A stretch of DNA of 64,000 nucleotides from Palsa-504 sp963819785. GTDB lineage: Bacteria > Actinomycetota > Actinomycetes > Streptosporangiales > Streptosporangiaceae. This document shows positions 53,734 through 63,597 of the stretch, piece after piece. Position 1 is the first letter of the stretch; each line of letters starts with the position of its first letter. The DNA lies in assembly GCA_963819785.1 (NCBI GenBank), contig CAWFXW010000037.1, positions 186,001 through 250,000 of the forward strand. The letters run 5' to 3'. Below the pieces are notes generated by a model. It ran no database searches, was not told the DNA's origin, and saw nothing but the letters and a program-made list of their open reading frames with translations. Made by a program: the position numbers and the translations under genes.

Positions 53734-55935
53734 GTGCAAGTGATCGCGACGGCGGGGCATGTGGATCATGGGAAGTCGGCGCTGGTCAGGGCCCTGACGG
53801 GGATGGAGCCGGACCGGTGGGCCGAGGAGCGGCGGCGCGGGCTGACCATCGACCTGGGGTTCGCCTGGATGACGTTGCCCGACGGGCAGCGGGTGGCGTT
53901 CGTGGACGTGCCCGGCCACGAGCGGTTCGTCCCGAACATGCTGGCGGGCGTGGGCCCGGTGCCCGCCGTGCTGGTCGTGGTGGCCGCCGACGGGGGCTGG
54001 ATGCCGCAGTCGGCCGAGCACCTGGCCGCCATCAACGCGGTCGGCATCCGGCACGGCCTGCTCGTCGTGACCCGCAGCGACCTGGCCGATCCCGCGCCCG
54101 CGACCCGGCAGGCGGCGGACCAGATCGCCGACACCAGCCTGGGCCGGGTTGAGGCGGTCGCGGTGAGCGCGGTGACCGGCGCCGGGCTGCCCGAGCTGCG
54201 GGCCGCGCTGGTCCGCCTGGTGGCCTCGCTCCCCGTGCCGGACCCTGCGGCGCCGGTCCGGCTGTGGGTGGACCGGTCGTTCAGTATCCGGGGCAGCGGC
54301 ACGGTGGTGACCGGCACGCTGCCCGCCGGGACCATCCGGTCCGGGCAGGAGTTGGTCCTTACCCCGTCCCTGCGCCCGGCCAAGGTCCGCGGCATCGAGT
54401 CGCTGAACGAGCCGGTCGCCTCCGTCGGCGGAGTGGCCCGGGTGGCGCTCAACCTGCGCGGAATCCCGGCGGACGTCCCGGCGCGCGGCATGGCCCTGGT
54501 CGAGGCGGGACGCTGGACCATGACCAAGCTGGCCGACGTCAGACTGGCGATCCGGCCGGGCCTTCGGCTGCCGCCCGGCATCACCGTGCACATCGGCTCG
54601 GCCCGGATCCTGGCCCGGCTGCGTCCTCTCGGGCCGCTCCCGGAATCCGGCGGCACCGCGGTGGCGAGGCTGACCCTGCGCGAGCCGTTGCCGCTGCACG
54701 TCGGCGATCGCTTGCTGCTGCGTGACCCCGGCAGCGCGGGGGTGACCATCCTCGGTGCCACCGTGCTCGACGTGGTGCCGCCCGCGCTGGCCCGCCGCGG
54801 TGCGGCCGCGGCCGCCGGCCGTGAGCTGGCCGCCTGGCCGGACGTGCCGTCCGCCGCCGACCTGCTCCGCCGGCACGGGCTGCTGCGGGACAGCGCGGTG
54901 GCGGCCATGGGGGTGACCGGCCGTATGCCCGCCCCGGTCACGGCCAGCGGCTGGCTCGCAGACCCGGCTCGCTGGGATGAACTGCGCCGCCAGCTGGCCG
55001 AGATGGTCGCCGCGCACGTCCGGCGCGACCCGCTGGCCATCGGCGTGCCGCCCGAGGCGGCCCGGGCCGCCCTCCGGCTGCCGGACCGGGCCCTGGTCGA
55101 GGCCCTGGCCCGGCTCCCTGCGTCCGCGTCTGCGTCCGCGCCGCCGCCGATCCGGCTCGAGGGCGGCTATCTGCGCCTCGCGGATTCACAGAAACAACAT
55201 GAGTCTCAGACAACCCAGCCTGCACTTCCTCCGCAGGTGATGGCGGGCGTGCGGGCCGTCCTCGCCGACCTGGACGGCACGCCGTTCATGGCGCCGGAGG
55301 CTGGCAGGCTGCGCGAACTCGGGCTGGACGGGCGGGCGATCGGGGCGGCAGCGCGGGCGGGCCTGCTGTTGCGGGTGGCCGAGCAGGTCGTGCTGGCGCC
55401 GGGGGCCGAGGTCGAGGCGGCCCGGGCCCTGGCCGGACTGCCCCAGCCGTTCACCACCGCGCAGGCCCGGCAGGCGCTGGGGACCACTCGGCGGGTCGCG
55501 ATCCCGCTGCTTGAGTACCTGGACCGGGCCGGGATCACCCAGCGGCTGCCCGACGACCGCCGGCGCCTGCGGTTAGAAAGTCCGCCTTGGAGTGAATCAG
55601 CCGTCTTTGTCCGTCCTCCGCCAACGTCACCGTGTATGTCGACATCCCGGCTCAGCCGTTCGCGGCGTTCGCGACCAACTTCTACGACATCGACAACGAC
55701 CCGGGCTTCCCGTTCTTCCCGCCCATCCCGTCCGAACCTGCGGGCTGGCGGTTCGACCTGCCCAACCGTTACCTCATCTTCCCGTGAGGGGGACCGAGCT
55801 GCCGCCGGCCGGGTACCCGGCCGGCGGCAGCTCGGCGTCCGGGCTCAGGAGTCGTTGCCCCTGGTCAGGCTGACTCCGCTTGCAGGATCTCCGCGGCGGG
55901 CCGACGGGCGCCGATGCGGGCCGGGACGGTGGTGA
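53734..55935 (+). CDS. selB: Selenocysteine-specific elongation factor with aberrant C-terminus
   Basis: GTPase that delivers Sec-tRNA(Sec) to UGA codons. G1 is GHVDHGKS (residues 8-15), then TIDLGFAW, DVPGHERFV (G3) and VVTRSDLA (G4-like). Beta-barrel domains 2 and 3 run to about residue 350, and winged-helix domains, which bind the SECIS RNA, to about residue 612 (RQALGTTRRVAIPLLEYLDR and GITQRLPDDRRRLR). Native homologues end near here (about 55572). The remaining 120 codons are Arg/Ser/Pro-rich nonsense running over a fragment of another gene and beyond, so the original stop is lost. GTG 53734 has GGGGGATC upstream. Core motifs suggest a working factor. Confidence 0.92.
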   Translation: MQVIATAGHVDHGKSALVRALTGMEPDRWAEERRRGLTIDLGFAWMTLPDGQRVAFVDVPGHERFVPNMLAGVGPVPAVLVVVAADGGWMPQSAEHLAAINAVGIRHGLLVVTRSDLADPAPATRQAADQIADTSLGRVEAVAVSAVTGAGLPELRAALVRLVASLPVPDPAAPVRLWVDRSFSIRGSGTVVTGTLPAGTIRSGQELVLTPSLRPAKVRGIESLNEPVASVGGVARVALNLRGIPADVPARGMALVEAGRWTMTKLADVRLAIRPGLRLPPGITVHIGSARILARLRPLGPLPESGGTAVARLTLREPLPLHVGDRLLLRDPGSAGVTILGATVLDVVPPALARRGAAAAAGRELAAWPDVPSAADLLRRHGLLRDSAVAAMGVTGRMPAPVTASGWLADPARWDELRRQLAEMVAAHVRRDPLAIGVPPEAARAALRLPDRALVEALARLPASASASAPPPIRLEGGYLRLADSQKQHESQTTQPALPPQVMAGVRAVLADLDGTPFMAPEAGRLRELGLDGRAIGAAARAGLLLRVAEQVVLAPGAEVEAARALAGLPQPFTTAQARQALGTTRRVAIPLLEYLDRAGITQRLPDDRRRLRLESPPWSESAVFVRPPPTSPCMSTSRLSRSRRSRPTSTTSTTTRASRSSRPSRPNLRAGGSTCPTVTSSSREGDRAAAGRVPGRRQLGVRAQESLPLVRLTPLAGSPRRADGRRCGPGRW
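55608..55786 (+). pseudogene. 3' end fragment of an unrelated gene in the selB tail
   Basis: In a frame other than selB, codons read VTVYVDIPAQPFAAFATNFY and FPFFPPIPSEPAGWRFDLPN then RYLIFP and a stop at 55784-55786. Aromatic/Pro-rich and clearly protein-like, it looks like the last 55 residues of a secreted or surface protein of unknown family. It has no start or upstream part. It marks a recombination junction just after the native end of selB. Confidence 0.5.
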
Positions 55936-57670
55936 TCCCGGCCACCGCGAGCAGGGTTCCCAGCACCGTGGCGACCAGCCACAGTGCCGGGGGCGGGGAC
56001 GTCTGGTCCCCGGCGACGGCCTTGAACAGGGCGATGCCCAGCGGGACGCCGAGGATGGCGCCGGGCAGGGCGGATAGTACCTGCGCCGCCCCCAGCCCGA
56101 CACTGACCTGCCGCGAGCTCGCGCCCAGCGCGCGTAGCAGCGCCGAAGGGTACCTGGCGTCGAGCGCGGCCGCCCAGGCGGTGAAGATCGCGTTGACGGC
56201 GGCCAGGGCCACCAGCATGACCGTGACCACCGCCAGCATCTGCTCGTCCCGGCTGACCACCGGGTTGGCCAGCCCTCCGGCAGACCCGGTCGGGAGCGCG
56301 CGGTTGACGCTGGCGTGGAAGGAGAGGACGGCGACGATCCCGCAGACCGTAACCGCGATGCTGGCCGCGCTCAGCAGGGCGCGACGCGGCCGGCGGGCGG
56401 CCAGCCGCACACCGAACAGCACCGGCACCGGCAGTCTCCGGGAGATCGCGATCAGCACGCCCCGGCGCTTCGGCGTGCGGGCCGCGTCGGCCAGCGCGCT
56501 GACGGTACTGCAACGCGCGGCCCGGACGGCGGGGACGAGTGTAGAGGCGAGCGCCACGACCAGGGCCAGGGCTACGACTCCCGCCACCACGGGCGGCGTC
56601 AGCGAGGGCGCACCTGGAGTACCGACGAGGGCTGCGCCGGGGCTGGTGAGCAGCGGGGCGGCCAGCCACCCAGCCGCCAGTCCGGCCGCCGCCGCGATCA
56701 GCGCCAGGAAGAGGTTCTCGGCCAGGAACGTGGCCGCGACCAGGCCCGGCGTGGCCCCGGCGGCCTTGAGCAGCCCGACCCGCCGGGTGTGTTCGGCCAG
56801 CCGGCTCCCGACCAGCACCGCCACGCTGGCCACCGCGAGCAGGCCGAGGAGCAGGGCGCCGGGCACCAGGACGGTCTGCTCGTCCTGGACCACCAGTCCG
56901 TACCAGGACGCCAGGTCCCGCGAGGTGTTGAACGACGGGCAGGCTGGTGAGCCGGTGCCGTAGCGGCTGGCGAACGCCTGCGCCTGCGCCGGGTCGCCGA
57001 GCTTCAGGTTCAGGACGTAGGTGTCAAGCGGAGTGGCCGCCGAGGCCAGCTTGGCCACGTCGGGCTCGGTCATCCAGACCAGGCCGGTGTTCTTCGCGCC
57101 TATCCCGTTGTCGGCCAGGTAGGCGGTGATGTCGCAGCCGCTGTAACAGATGTTCGGGTAGGGCGCGATGGCGGCGGTGACCGCGATCCCGGCCACCGTG
57201 AACGTCCGGCCGTTGAGCGTGATCCGGTCACCGGGGCCGACGCCGAGCGCCTGCGCGAAGGCCCGCTCGATCACCGCGCTGCCGGGCCGCACCCAGGTGC
57301 CGGCGGTCAGCTTCGGCTGGTCGACCGCGGCCGGTGCCGGGCTGCGGCCTTCCGCCTCCGCCCCAGCGGTGCGGCCGCGGTCGCGCAACACCGCGTTGAC
57401 CATGGGAAACGGGCCACTGTATCCGGTTACCCCCGCGGCGCGGATGAGCGCCGTCGCCTGGGCCGGGGTTTGCAGGTATCCCACCACGTCCGGTCCGCTG
57501 GTCGCCGTCCGGGTCTGCTGGTAGGGGCGGCTGGTCACGCCGTGCAAGACCAGCCCCAAAGTGAGGATGGTGGTGGCAGAGGTGACCGCGAGCAGCAGCA
57601 GCAGGGCCTGGACCACGTGGTGCCGTATGTCGCGGGCCGCAAGGCGGCAGACGAGCAGGGTACGGCCCAC
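55865..57670 (-). CDS. FtsX-like ABC transporter permease
   Basis: Membrane permease of 601 aa with the MacB/FtsX layout: helix 1 near residues 18-40, an extracytoplasmic domain with two Cys (ICYSGC), then three helices (about 270-360) with VGLLKAAGATPGLVAATFLA, and a second FtsX unit (about 420-600) with LLRALGASSRQVSVGLGAAQ. No ATPase gene is adjacent although these permeases need one. Its promoter region holds a TetR-type palindrome. Probably part of a transplanted or split efflux system; substrate unknown. Confidence 0.8.
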   Translation of the reverse strand: MGRTLLVCRLAARDIRHHVVQALLLLLAVTSATTILTLGLVLHGVTSRPYQQTRTATSGPDVVGYLQTPAQATALIRAAGVTGYSGPFPMVNAVLRDRGRTAGAEAEGRSPAPAAVDQPKLTAGTWVRPGSAVIERAFAQALGVGPGDRITLNGRTFTVAGIAVTAAIAPYPNICYSGCDITAYLADNGIGAKNTGLVWMTEPDVAKLASAATPLDTYVLNLKLGDPAQAQAFASRYGTGSPACPSFNTSRDLASWYGLVVQDEQTVLVPGALLLGLLAVASVAVLVGSRLAEHTRRVGLLKAAGATPGLVAATFLAENLFLALIAAAAGLAAGWLAAPLLTSPGAALVGTPGAPSLTPPVVAGVVALALVVALASTLVPAVRAARCSTVSALADAARTPKRRGVLIAISRRLPVPVLFGVRLAARRPRRALLSAASIAVTVCGIVAVLSFHASVNRALPTGSAGGLANPVVSRDEQMLAVVTVMLVALAAVNAIFTAWAAALDARYPSALLRALGASSRQVSVGLGAAQVLSALPGAILGVPLGIALFKAVAGDQTSPPPALWLVATVLGTLLAVAGITTVPARIGARRPAAEILQAESA

Positions 57671-57687
57671 GATCTTCAGCCCTCCAG

Positions 57688-57718
57688 CCTAACCGTTAGC
57701 TAACGGATAGCGGTTAGG
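57688..57718. promoter_or_regulatory. Operator-like nested palindromes upstream of permease
   Basis: CCGTTAGCTAACGG (57693-57706) is a perfect 14-bp palindrome lying within CCTAACCG...CGGTTAGG (57688-57695 and 57711-57718). It starts 18 bp upstream of the permease start codon. TTAGCTAA-type sites are bound by TetR-family repressors; no tetR gene is near. Confidence 0.55.
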
Positions 57719-57747
57719 CGGCGGGATGTCAAGTCCGGCGCGAGCCC

Positions 57748-58038
57748 TCACAGGCTGCGGAACTCGGCGGAGCGGCGCAGCGCGTCGGCCACCTGGCGGG
57801 CGGTACCGAGCGTGTTGGCCGCGCGCAGCAGCAGGAACCCGCCGCCGTGCACCCGGAACACCGACGCGCCGGGGACGGTGGTGATCGAGACGCTGGCGTA
57901 CCTCAGCTGGCTCTTGCGGACGGTTACGCGGTCCGCGCCGTTGCCTTGCACCTGATAGCCCGGCCCCAGCCGGCGGCTGAGCACCGCGACCAGCTCGTTC
58001 GGCGTGACGTTCTTGCGCGGCACCCGCACCTTCGGCAT
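57748..58038 (-). CDS. Small hypothetical protein
   Basis: A 96-aa protein starting MPKVRVPRKNVTPNELVAVL. It has an alpha/beta pattern with GYQVQGNGADRVTVRKSQLR and GASVFRVHGGGFLLLRAANT. It looks like a conserved actinobacterial domain that I cannot name. It starts 52 bp after the GH13 stop on the same strand and is probably co-transcribed. A longer frame runs into the GH13 gene, so ATG 58038 is chosen. Confidence 0.6.
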   Translation of the reverse strand: MPKVRVPRKNVTPNELVAVLSRRLGPGYQVQGNGADRVTVRKSQLRYASVSITTVPGASVFRVHGGGFLLLRAANTLGTARQVADALRRSAEFRSL

Positions 58039-58090
58039 GGCCTCCAGGCTACTGGGGTCTTTGTCGTCTTTGATGGCCTTGGCCGCCGCT

Positions 58091-59776
<1,686 letters not shown>

Positions 59777-59882
59777 GCGTTTCCCTTTCTGCCGCCGACC
59801 CCCACGAATCTTATGAGTGAGCCCGCCGGGCTAGGCCGCGCGGGCTACCGGTGCGGACGCGAACGGGCCCGGGGTCCTGGGC

Positions 59883-59981
59883 GTGCCCGCCTGGGTGGAT
59901 GTCGACGTGGCGGTGGTGCTGTTCGGTCTGGCCGTACTGGCGGCGCTGGCCCCCGCCCGATGGCTGACGCCGGTCCCGTAG
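59883..59981 (+). CDS. Possible small membrane protein
   Basis: A 32-codon frame starting GTG: PAWVDVDVAVVLFGLAVLAA then LAPARWLTPVP. It has one hydrophobic helix and a basic end, and stops 9 bp before tRNA-Sec. No clear ribosome binding site. It may be a genuine microprotein or the end of a lost membrane-protein gene. Confidence 0.25.
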   Translation: MPAWVDVDVAVVLFGLAVLAALAPARWLTPVP

Positions 59982-59990
59982 AGTCGACGC

Positions 59991-60086
59991 GGAGGCGTCT
60001 GGGTGCCTGGTGGTCCCCCCAGTCTTCAAAACTGGTGAGCGCTGCGCTGTAGCGCTGGCGGGTTCGATTCCCGTCCGCCTCCGCCA
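59991..60086 (+). tRNA. selC: tRNA-Sec (anticodon TCA)
   Basis: Selenocysteine tRNA of 93 nt plus encoded CCA. The acceptor GGAGGCG pairs with CGCCTCC, the anticodon arm is CCAGT-CTTCAAA-ACTGG with TCA, the variable arm is long (GAGCGCTGCGCTGTAGCGCTGG), and the T-arm is GCGGG-TTCGATT-CCCGT. The long variable arm and TCA anticodon identify it. Completes the selABC set in this window. Confidence 0.95.
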
Positions 60087-60118
60087 CGTGAATCCGCGGT
60101 GGACGCGCCCAAGGGACG

Positions 60119-60853
60119 CTAGACGGCCAGCTCGATCGTCACGCCGAGCCGTTTGGCCAGCAGCGCCGCGCGCTCCCGCTCCCCGGTGCCGAACGAGCCG
60201 TCGGCGCGGGCGAAGCGGACGTGGTGCAGCGCCCCGCCGCGGGTCAGGCCGTCCCGGCGGACCAGGCGGAGCCGTCGGCCGCCAGGCCAGGTCAGCTCGA
60301 CGGCGTCCTCGGTTCCGGAGGCGAGCTGGCCGTCCAGGGCCTCACGGAACAGGCGCGTCGCGCCGTCGAGATCGCTGACGTGGTATTCGATCAGCTCGAA
60401 GCGGGCCGGCGGTCCGGGCTCGGGCAGTTCGCGCGGCGCGGGCGTGTCCGGTTCACCGTCCTGCTGGGCCACCTGGATGACGATGCCGTGGGCGTTGCGC
60501 GGGTGCAGGAATGCCTCCTTCCAGTGCGGGTTGTCCAGGTTGATCCCGACGGGCTCGATGCCGAGGGCCCGGATGCGGCTCAGGGTGGCCTTGATGTCGC
60601 TGACGATGAAGTTGAAATGGTGTGGGCCGGCGCCGTGATCGGCCAGGAAGCGGTCTAGGAAGGCCGCGTTCGGCCCGGCGGTCGGGGTCAGCATCTCGAT
60701 CTTCGGTCCCGCGGCGTAGCTCAGCTGACCCCACCAGAAGCCAGGGGAATCGTCGCCGTATACCCACGTCCCGCCCAGGATCCCGCCGAACAGATCCCAG
60801 CCGTCAGTCAGCGCCGAGGTGCCGATGGCGAGGTGATCGAGGATGGCGGTCAT
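60119..60853 (-). CDS. VOC/glyoxalase-fold protein
   Basis: A 244-aa protein of the vicinal-oxygen-chelate fold. ILDHLAIGTSALTDGWDLFG opens the first module, HHFNFIVSDIKATLSRIRAL the second, and a divergent third section (FELIEYHVSDLDGATRLFRE to the end) suggests a second VOC domain. The metal ligands His8, His near residue 77 and a later Glu (KIEML) are plausible. It could be a glyoxalase, a dioxygenase or a methylmalonyl-CoA epimerase-like enzyme. Monocistronic, next to tRNA-Sec. Confidence 0.75.
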   Translation of the reverse strand: MTAILDHLAIGTSALTDGWDLFGGILGGTWVYGDDSPGFWWGQLSYAAGPKIEMLTPTAGPNAAFLDRFLADHGAGPHHFNFIVSDIKATLSRIRALGIEPVGINLDNPHWKEAFLHPRNAHGIVIQVAQQDGEPDTPAPRELPEPGPPARFELIEYHVSDLDGATRLFREALDGQLASGTEDAVELTWPGGRRLRLVRRDGLTRGGALHHVRFARADGSFGTGERERAALLAKRLGVTIELAV

Positions 60854-60906
60854 AAGGCCTCCGGTGATCGCGGGACAGGATGACGCTACCGGGTAGCGTC
60901 CCTGAC

Positions 60907-62064
60907 ATGAGCATGGGTGGCCTTGACCCGCGGCGTAGCCTCGCGGAGAACTACCAGATGTTCGGCCGGGAGGCGCACGGGCGCTCCCCGCTGTACGAGG
61001 CGCTGGCCGCGTCGGTCGCCGACGACGAGGAGATTATGGGGTTTGTCGGCGCGCTGCCGCGGGCCAAGCAGCAGCCTAACCTGCTGTTCGCAGCGGCCAG
61101 GTACCTACTGGACGGCCCGCCCAGCTTCGGCGCGCTGCGGACTCTGGTCCGGCGGCACGGGAGCGACCTGTCCGCGGTGATGCTGGCCCGGCGCACCCAG
61201 ACCAACGAGCCCGCCCGCTGCGCCACCCTGCTGCCCGCCCTGGCCCTGCTGACCGGGCCGCTGGCGCTGATCGAGGTGGGCGCCAGCGCCGGGCTGACCC
61301 TGCTGTTCGACCGGTACTCCTACGACTATGACGGCTACCTGATCGCCGGAACGGACCCGGACGCGCCGACGCTGCGCTGTGACCTGCGCGGCCCGGTGCC
61401 GCGCCCGTCCCGGGTGCCGGACATCGCCTGGCGGGCCGGGCTCGACCTCAACCCGCTGGATGTCACCAGCGACGACGACATGCGCTGGCTGTCCTGCCTG
61501 GTGTGGCCCGGGGAGGCCGACCGCGAGGACCGGCTCGCCGCCGCGGTGACGGCCGCCCGTCGCGACCCGCCGCCGATGCACCGCGGCGATCTGCTGACCG
61601 ACCTGCCCGCGCTGGCCGCCCAGGCTCCGGCCGGAGCCACCCTGGTCGTCTACCACTCGGCGGTGCTGGCCTATGTCGCGGCGCGGGACCGCGAGCGTTT
61701 CGCCCGCACCGTCGGCGGTCTGGCGGCCGTCTGGCTGTCCAACGAGGCCCCCGGGGTGGTGCCCAGCCTGGGGTACACCGCCCCCCGGGAAGGGACGTTC
61801 GTGCTCGGCCAGGACGGCCAGACGCCGCTGGCCTTCACCGACGGGCACGGCACCTGGCTGCGCTGGCTGGACGGGACGGGAACCCCGCGCAGGCCATTAC
61901 CCCCGGTACCGTGGTCGCCCTCCGGGGCCGGGTTACCTGGAAGCAACTCGTGCCCGGAAGCTGGACGGTCCAGTTCCCCAAGGGACCGATCGTCGCGAGC
62001 CAGCACATCAGCAACAACTACGACCAGACATTCCGCTTCGCGCTGCCACCGGGACACTATGTGA
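60907..62064 (+). CDS. DUF2332 family protein with aberrant C-terminus
   Basis: A protein of unknown function matching DUF2332 over about 325 residues: MGGLDPRRSLAENYQMFGRE, FGREAHGRSPLYEALAASVA, PNLLFAAARYLL, LIEVGASAGLTLLFDRYSYD, and VVYHSAVLAYV to HGTWLRWLDGT. EVGASAGL recalls a methyltransferase-type loop. Homologues end near WLRWLDG (about 61885); the last 58 codons are Ser/Arg/Pro-rich and overlie a fragment of another gene in a different frame, so the native stop is lost. ATG 60907 is used; one at 60880 is an alternative. Confidence 0.8.
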   Translation: MSMGGLDPRRSLAENYQMFGREAHGRSPLYEALAASVADDEEIMGFVGALPRAKQQPNLLFAAARYLLDGPPSFGALRTLVRRHGSDLSAVMLARRTQTNEPARCATLLPALALLTGPLALIEVGASAGLTLLFDRYSYDYDGYLIAGTDPDAPTLRCDLRGPVPRPSRVPDIAWRAGLDLNPLDVTSDDDMRWLSCLVWPGEADREDRLAAAVTAARRDPPPMHRGDLLTDLPALAAQAPAGATLVVYHSAVLAYVAARDRERFARTVGGLAAVWLSNEAPGVVPSLGYTAPREGTFVLGQDGQTPLAFTDGHGTWLRWLDGTGTPRRPLPPVPWSPSGAGLPGSNSCPEAGRSSSPRDRSSRASTSATTTTRHSASRCHRDTM

Positions 62065-62174
62065 TTGCCGGTCACTACGACGAGAACCCGGCGGGCATCT
62101 ACGGACCGTTCGGCGAGGTGACGGTCACCGCGGGCGCGACGAGCCGCGTGGAGCTGCCGAACCTGTGTCCCTAG
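61893..62174 (+). pseudogene. 3' end fragment of a secreted-type protein gene
   Basis: In a different frame from DUF2332, codons read AITPGTVVALRGRVTWKQLV, then VQFPKGPIVASQHISNNYDQ, FALPPGHYVIAGHYD, EVTVTAGATSRVELPNLCP and a stop. It looks like the last 93 residues of a secreted beta-sandwich (carboxypeptidase-regulatory-like or lipoprotein) domain. No start or upstream portion is present. The junction at about 61888 is abrupt. Confidence 0.5.
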
Positions 62175-62602
62175 GGAGCGGAGCCGGGGCCGGAGCGGTC
62201 CGCCACCAGAGCCCCCGCCACGCCGGCCAGGGCCGCGCCGCCGGCCGACGCGACGACCAGCCACCGGGTGAACCTCGGCAGCTCGCGCCACGACGCCAAG
62301 GTGGCCGCCACGTCCAGCGCGTCCGACAACGCACCTGCCCCGACCCAGGCCCGTGCCGGTCCAGCGGCGGCCGCCGGGCCCTGCAGGGCGGCCAGCGCGC
62401 CGAGCCCCAGGGCTAGGTCCCGCGCGCCCAGCGCGCGGCCGAAGACCCGGGCCGCCACGTTATCGGCCGCCGCGCCCACCCACGGACGGGCCGGGACCGC
62501 GGGCCAGGCCAGGGCGGTCACGCCGATCGCCACCCGTCCGGCCGCCACGGCCGTGGCCCCGCGCCGCAGCAGCGACGGGATATCAGTCGAGGTCAGCTGC
62601 AC
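62171..62602 (-). CDS. Hypothetical small membrane protein
   Basis: A 143-aa protein with three or four hydrophobic segments (RVAIGVTALAWPAV, ALGLGALAALQGPAAA, LVVASAGGAALAGVAGALVA) and the motif GARDLALGLGAL typical of DUF4267-like membrane proteins. GTG 62602 is chosen because GGAGGAA lies just upstream. The 3' end overlaps by four bases the convergent gene fragment. Function unknown. Confidence 0.65.
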   Translation of the reverse strand: MQLTSTDIPSLLRRGATAVAAGRVAIGVTALAWPAVPARPWVGAAADNVAARVFGRALGARDLALGLGALAALQGPAAAAGPARAWVGAGALSDALDVAATLASWRELPRFTRWLVVASAGGAALAGVAGALVADRSGPGSAP

Positions 62603-62674
62603 TCTTCCTCCCAGGATGCGGTCAACACCCACCAGTATCCCTGGCCGCGGTCGCGTCGCTGCTACGGTGCGGGC

Positions 62675-63559
62675 ATGAGTATCCAGCTCAGCGACGCCGC
62701 CCAGGCCCTCCTGGCCGGGAAGAACTACGCGGTCCTGGCCACGGTCAACCCCGACGGCAGCCCGCACACGTCGGTCATGTGGGTGGGCCGGGGCGGCGAC
62801 GACCTGCTGTTCTCGACCGTGGAGGGCCGCGTCAAGCATCGCAACATGCTGCGCGACCCCCGCGTCAGCGTGACCGTGATCGACTCCGCGGACCCGGAGA
62901 ACTACGTCGAGCTGCGCGGCCAGGTGTCGATGACTCCCGACGTCGGCCGGGCGCTCGACACCCAGCTGTCGTGGAAGTACGACGGCCGCGATCCCGGGGA
63001 AGACCGGCCGGGCGCGGTCCGCGTGGTGGTCCGGATGGTGGTCGAGAAGGCCACCGGGCACCACCGTGCCGCGAGCCGCTTACCGCCGTCGGGCGCACCG
63101 GAACATCGCCGAGATCGATGTTGTTCATGGGGCATGATCGAGGACGGGTTTGCCGAGCTGGTCGGCGCACAGCGCCGGGGCGTACTGGTCACTATCCGGA
63201 AGGATGGGTGGCCGCAGCTGTCCAACGTGAACTATGCCTGGGATGCCGGAACCCAGACCATCCGGATCTCCACCACCGACGACCGGGCCAAGACGGCCAA
63301 CCTGCGCCGCGACCCGCGGGCCAGTTTCCACGTCACCAGCGGTGACTTCTGGTCCTATGTCGTGGTCGACGGGCACGCCGAACTGTCCGCGGTGGCCCGC
63401 GATCCGCACGACGCGGCCGTCGAGGAGCTGATCGACTTGTACCGCGCGGTGCAGGGCGAGCACCCCGACTGGGACGACTACCGGGCGGCCATGGTGCGCG
63501 ACAAGCGCCTGGTGGTCAGCATCCACGCCGAACGCGCCTACGGCATGGTCCGCCGGTAA
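62675..63559 (+). CDS. Tandem PPOX-class F420-dependent protein
   Basis: A 294-aa protein with two split-barrel domains. The first (1-125: LLAGKNYAVLATVNPDGSPH, TSVMWVGRGGDDLLFSTVEG, RVSVTVIDSADPENYVELRG) is a PPOX-class, probably F420-dependent, oxidoreductase. The second starts at an internal ATG (63134) with MIEDGFAELVGAQRRGVLVT and IRISTTDDRAKTANL. The 30 residues between (HHRAASRLPPSGAPEHRRDR) look unconserved. Two once separate genes may have been joined by loss of a stop, and the internal ATG could still be used. Confidence 0.75.
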   Translation: MSIQLSDAAQALLAGKNYAVLATVNPDGSPHTSVMWVGRGGDDLLFSTVEGRVKHRNMLRDPRVSVTVIDSADPENYVELRGQVSMTPDVGRALDTQLSWKYDGRDPGEDRPGAVRVVVRMVVEKATGHHRAASRLPPSGAPEHRRDRCCSWGMIEDGFAELVGAQRRGVLVTIRKDGWPQLSNVNYAWDAGTQTIRISTTDDRAKTANLRRDPRASFHVTSGDFWSYVVVDGHAELSAVARDPHDAAVEELIDLYRAVQGEHPDWDDYRAAMVRDKRLVVSIHAERAYGMVRR

Positions 63560-63597
63560 GCACCAGCTACGGCTGATGGTGCACATAGGCTAAGACG

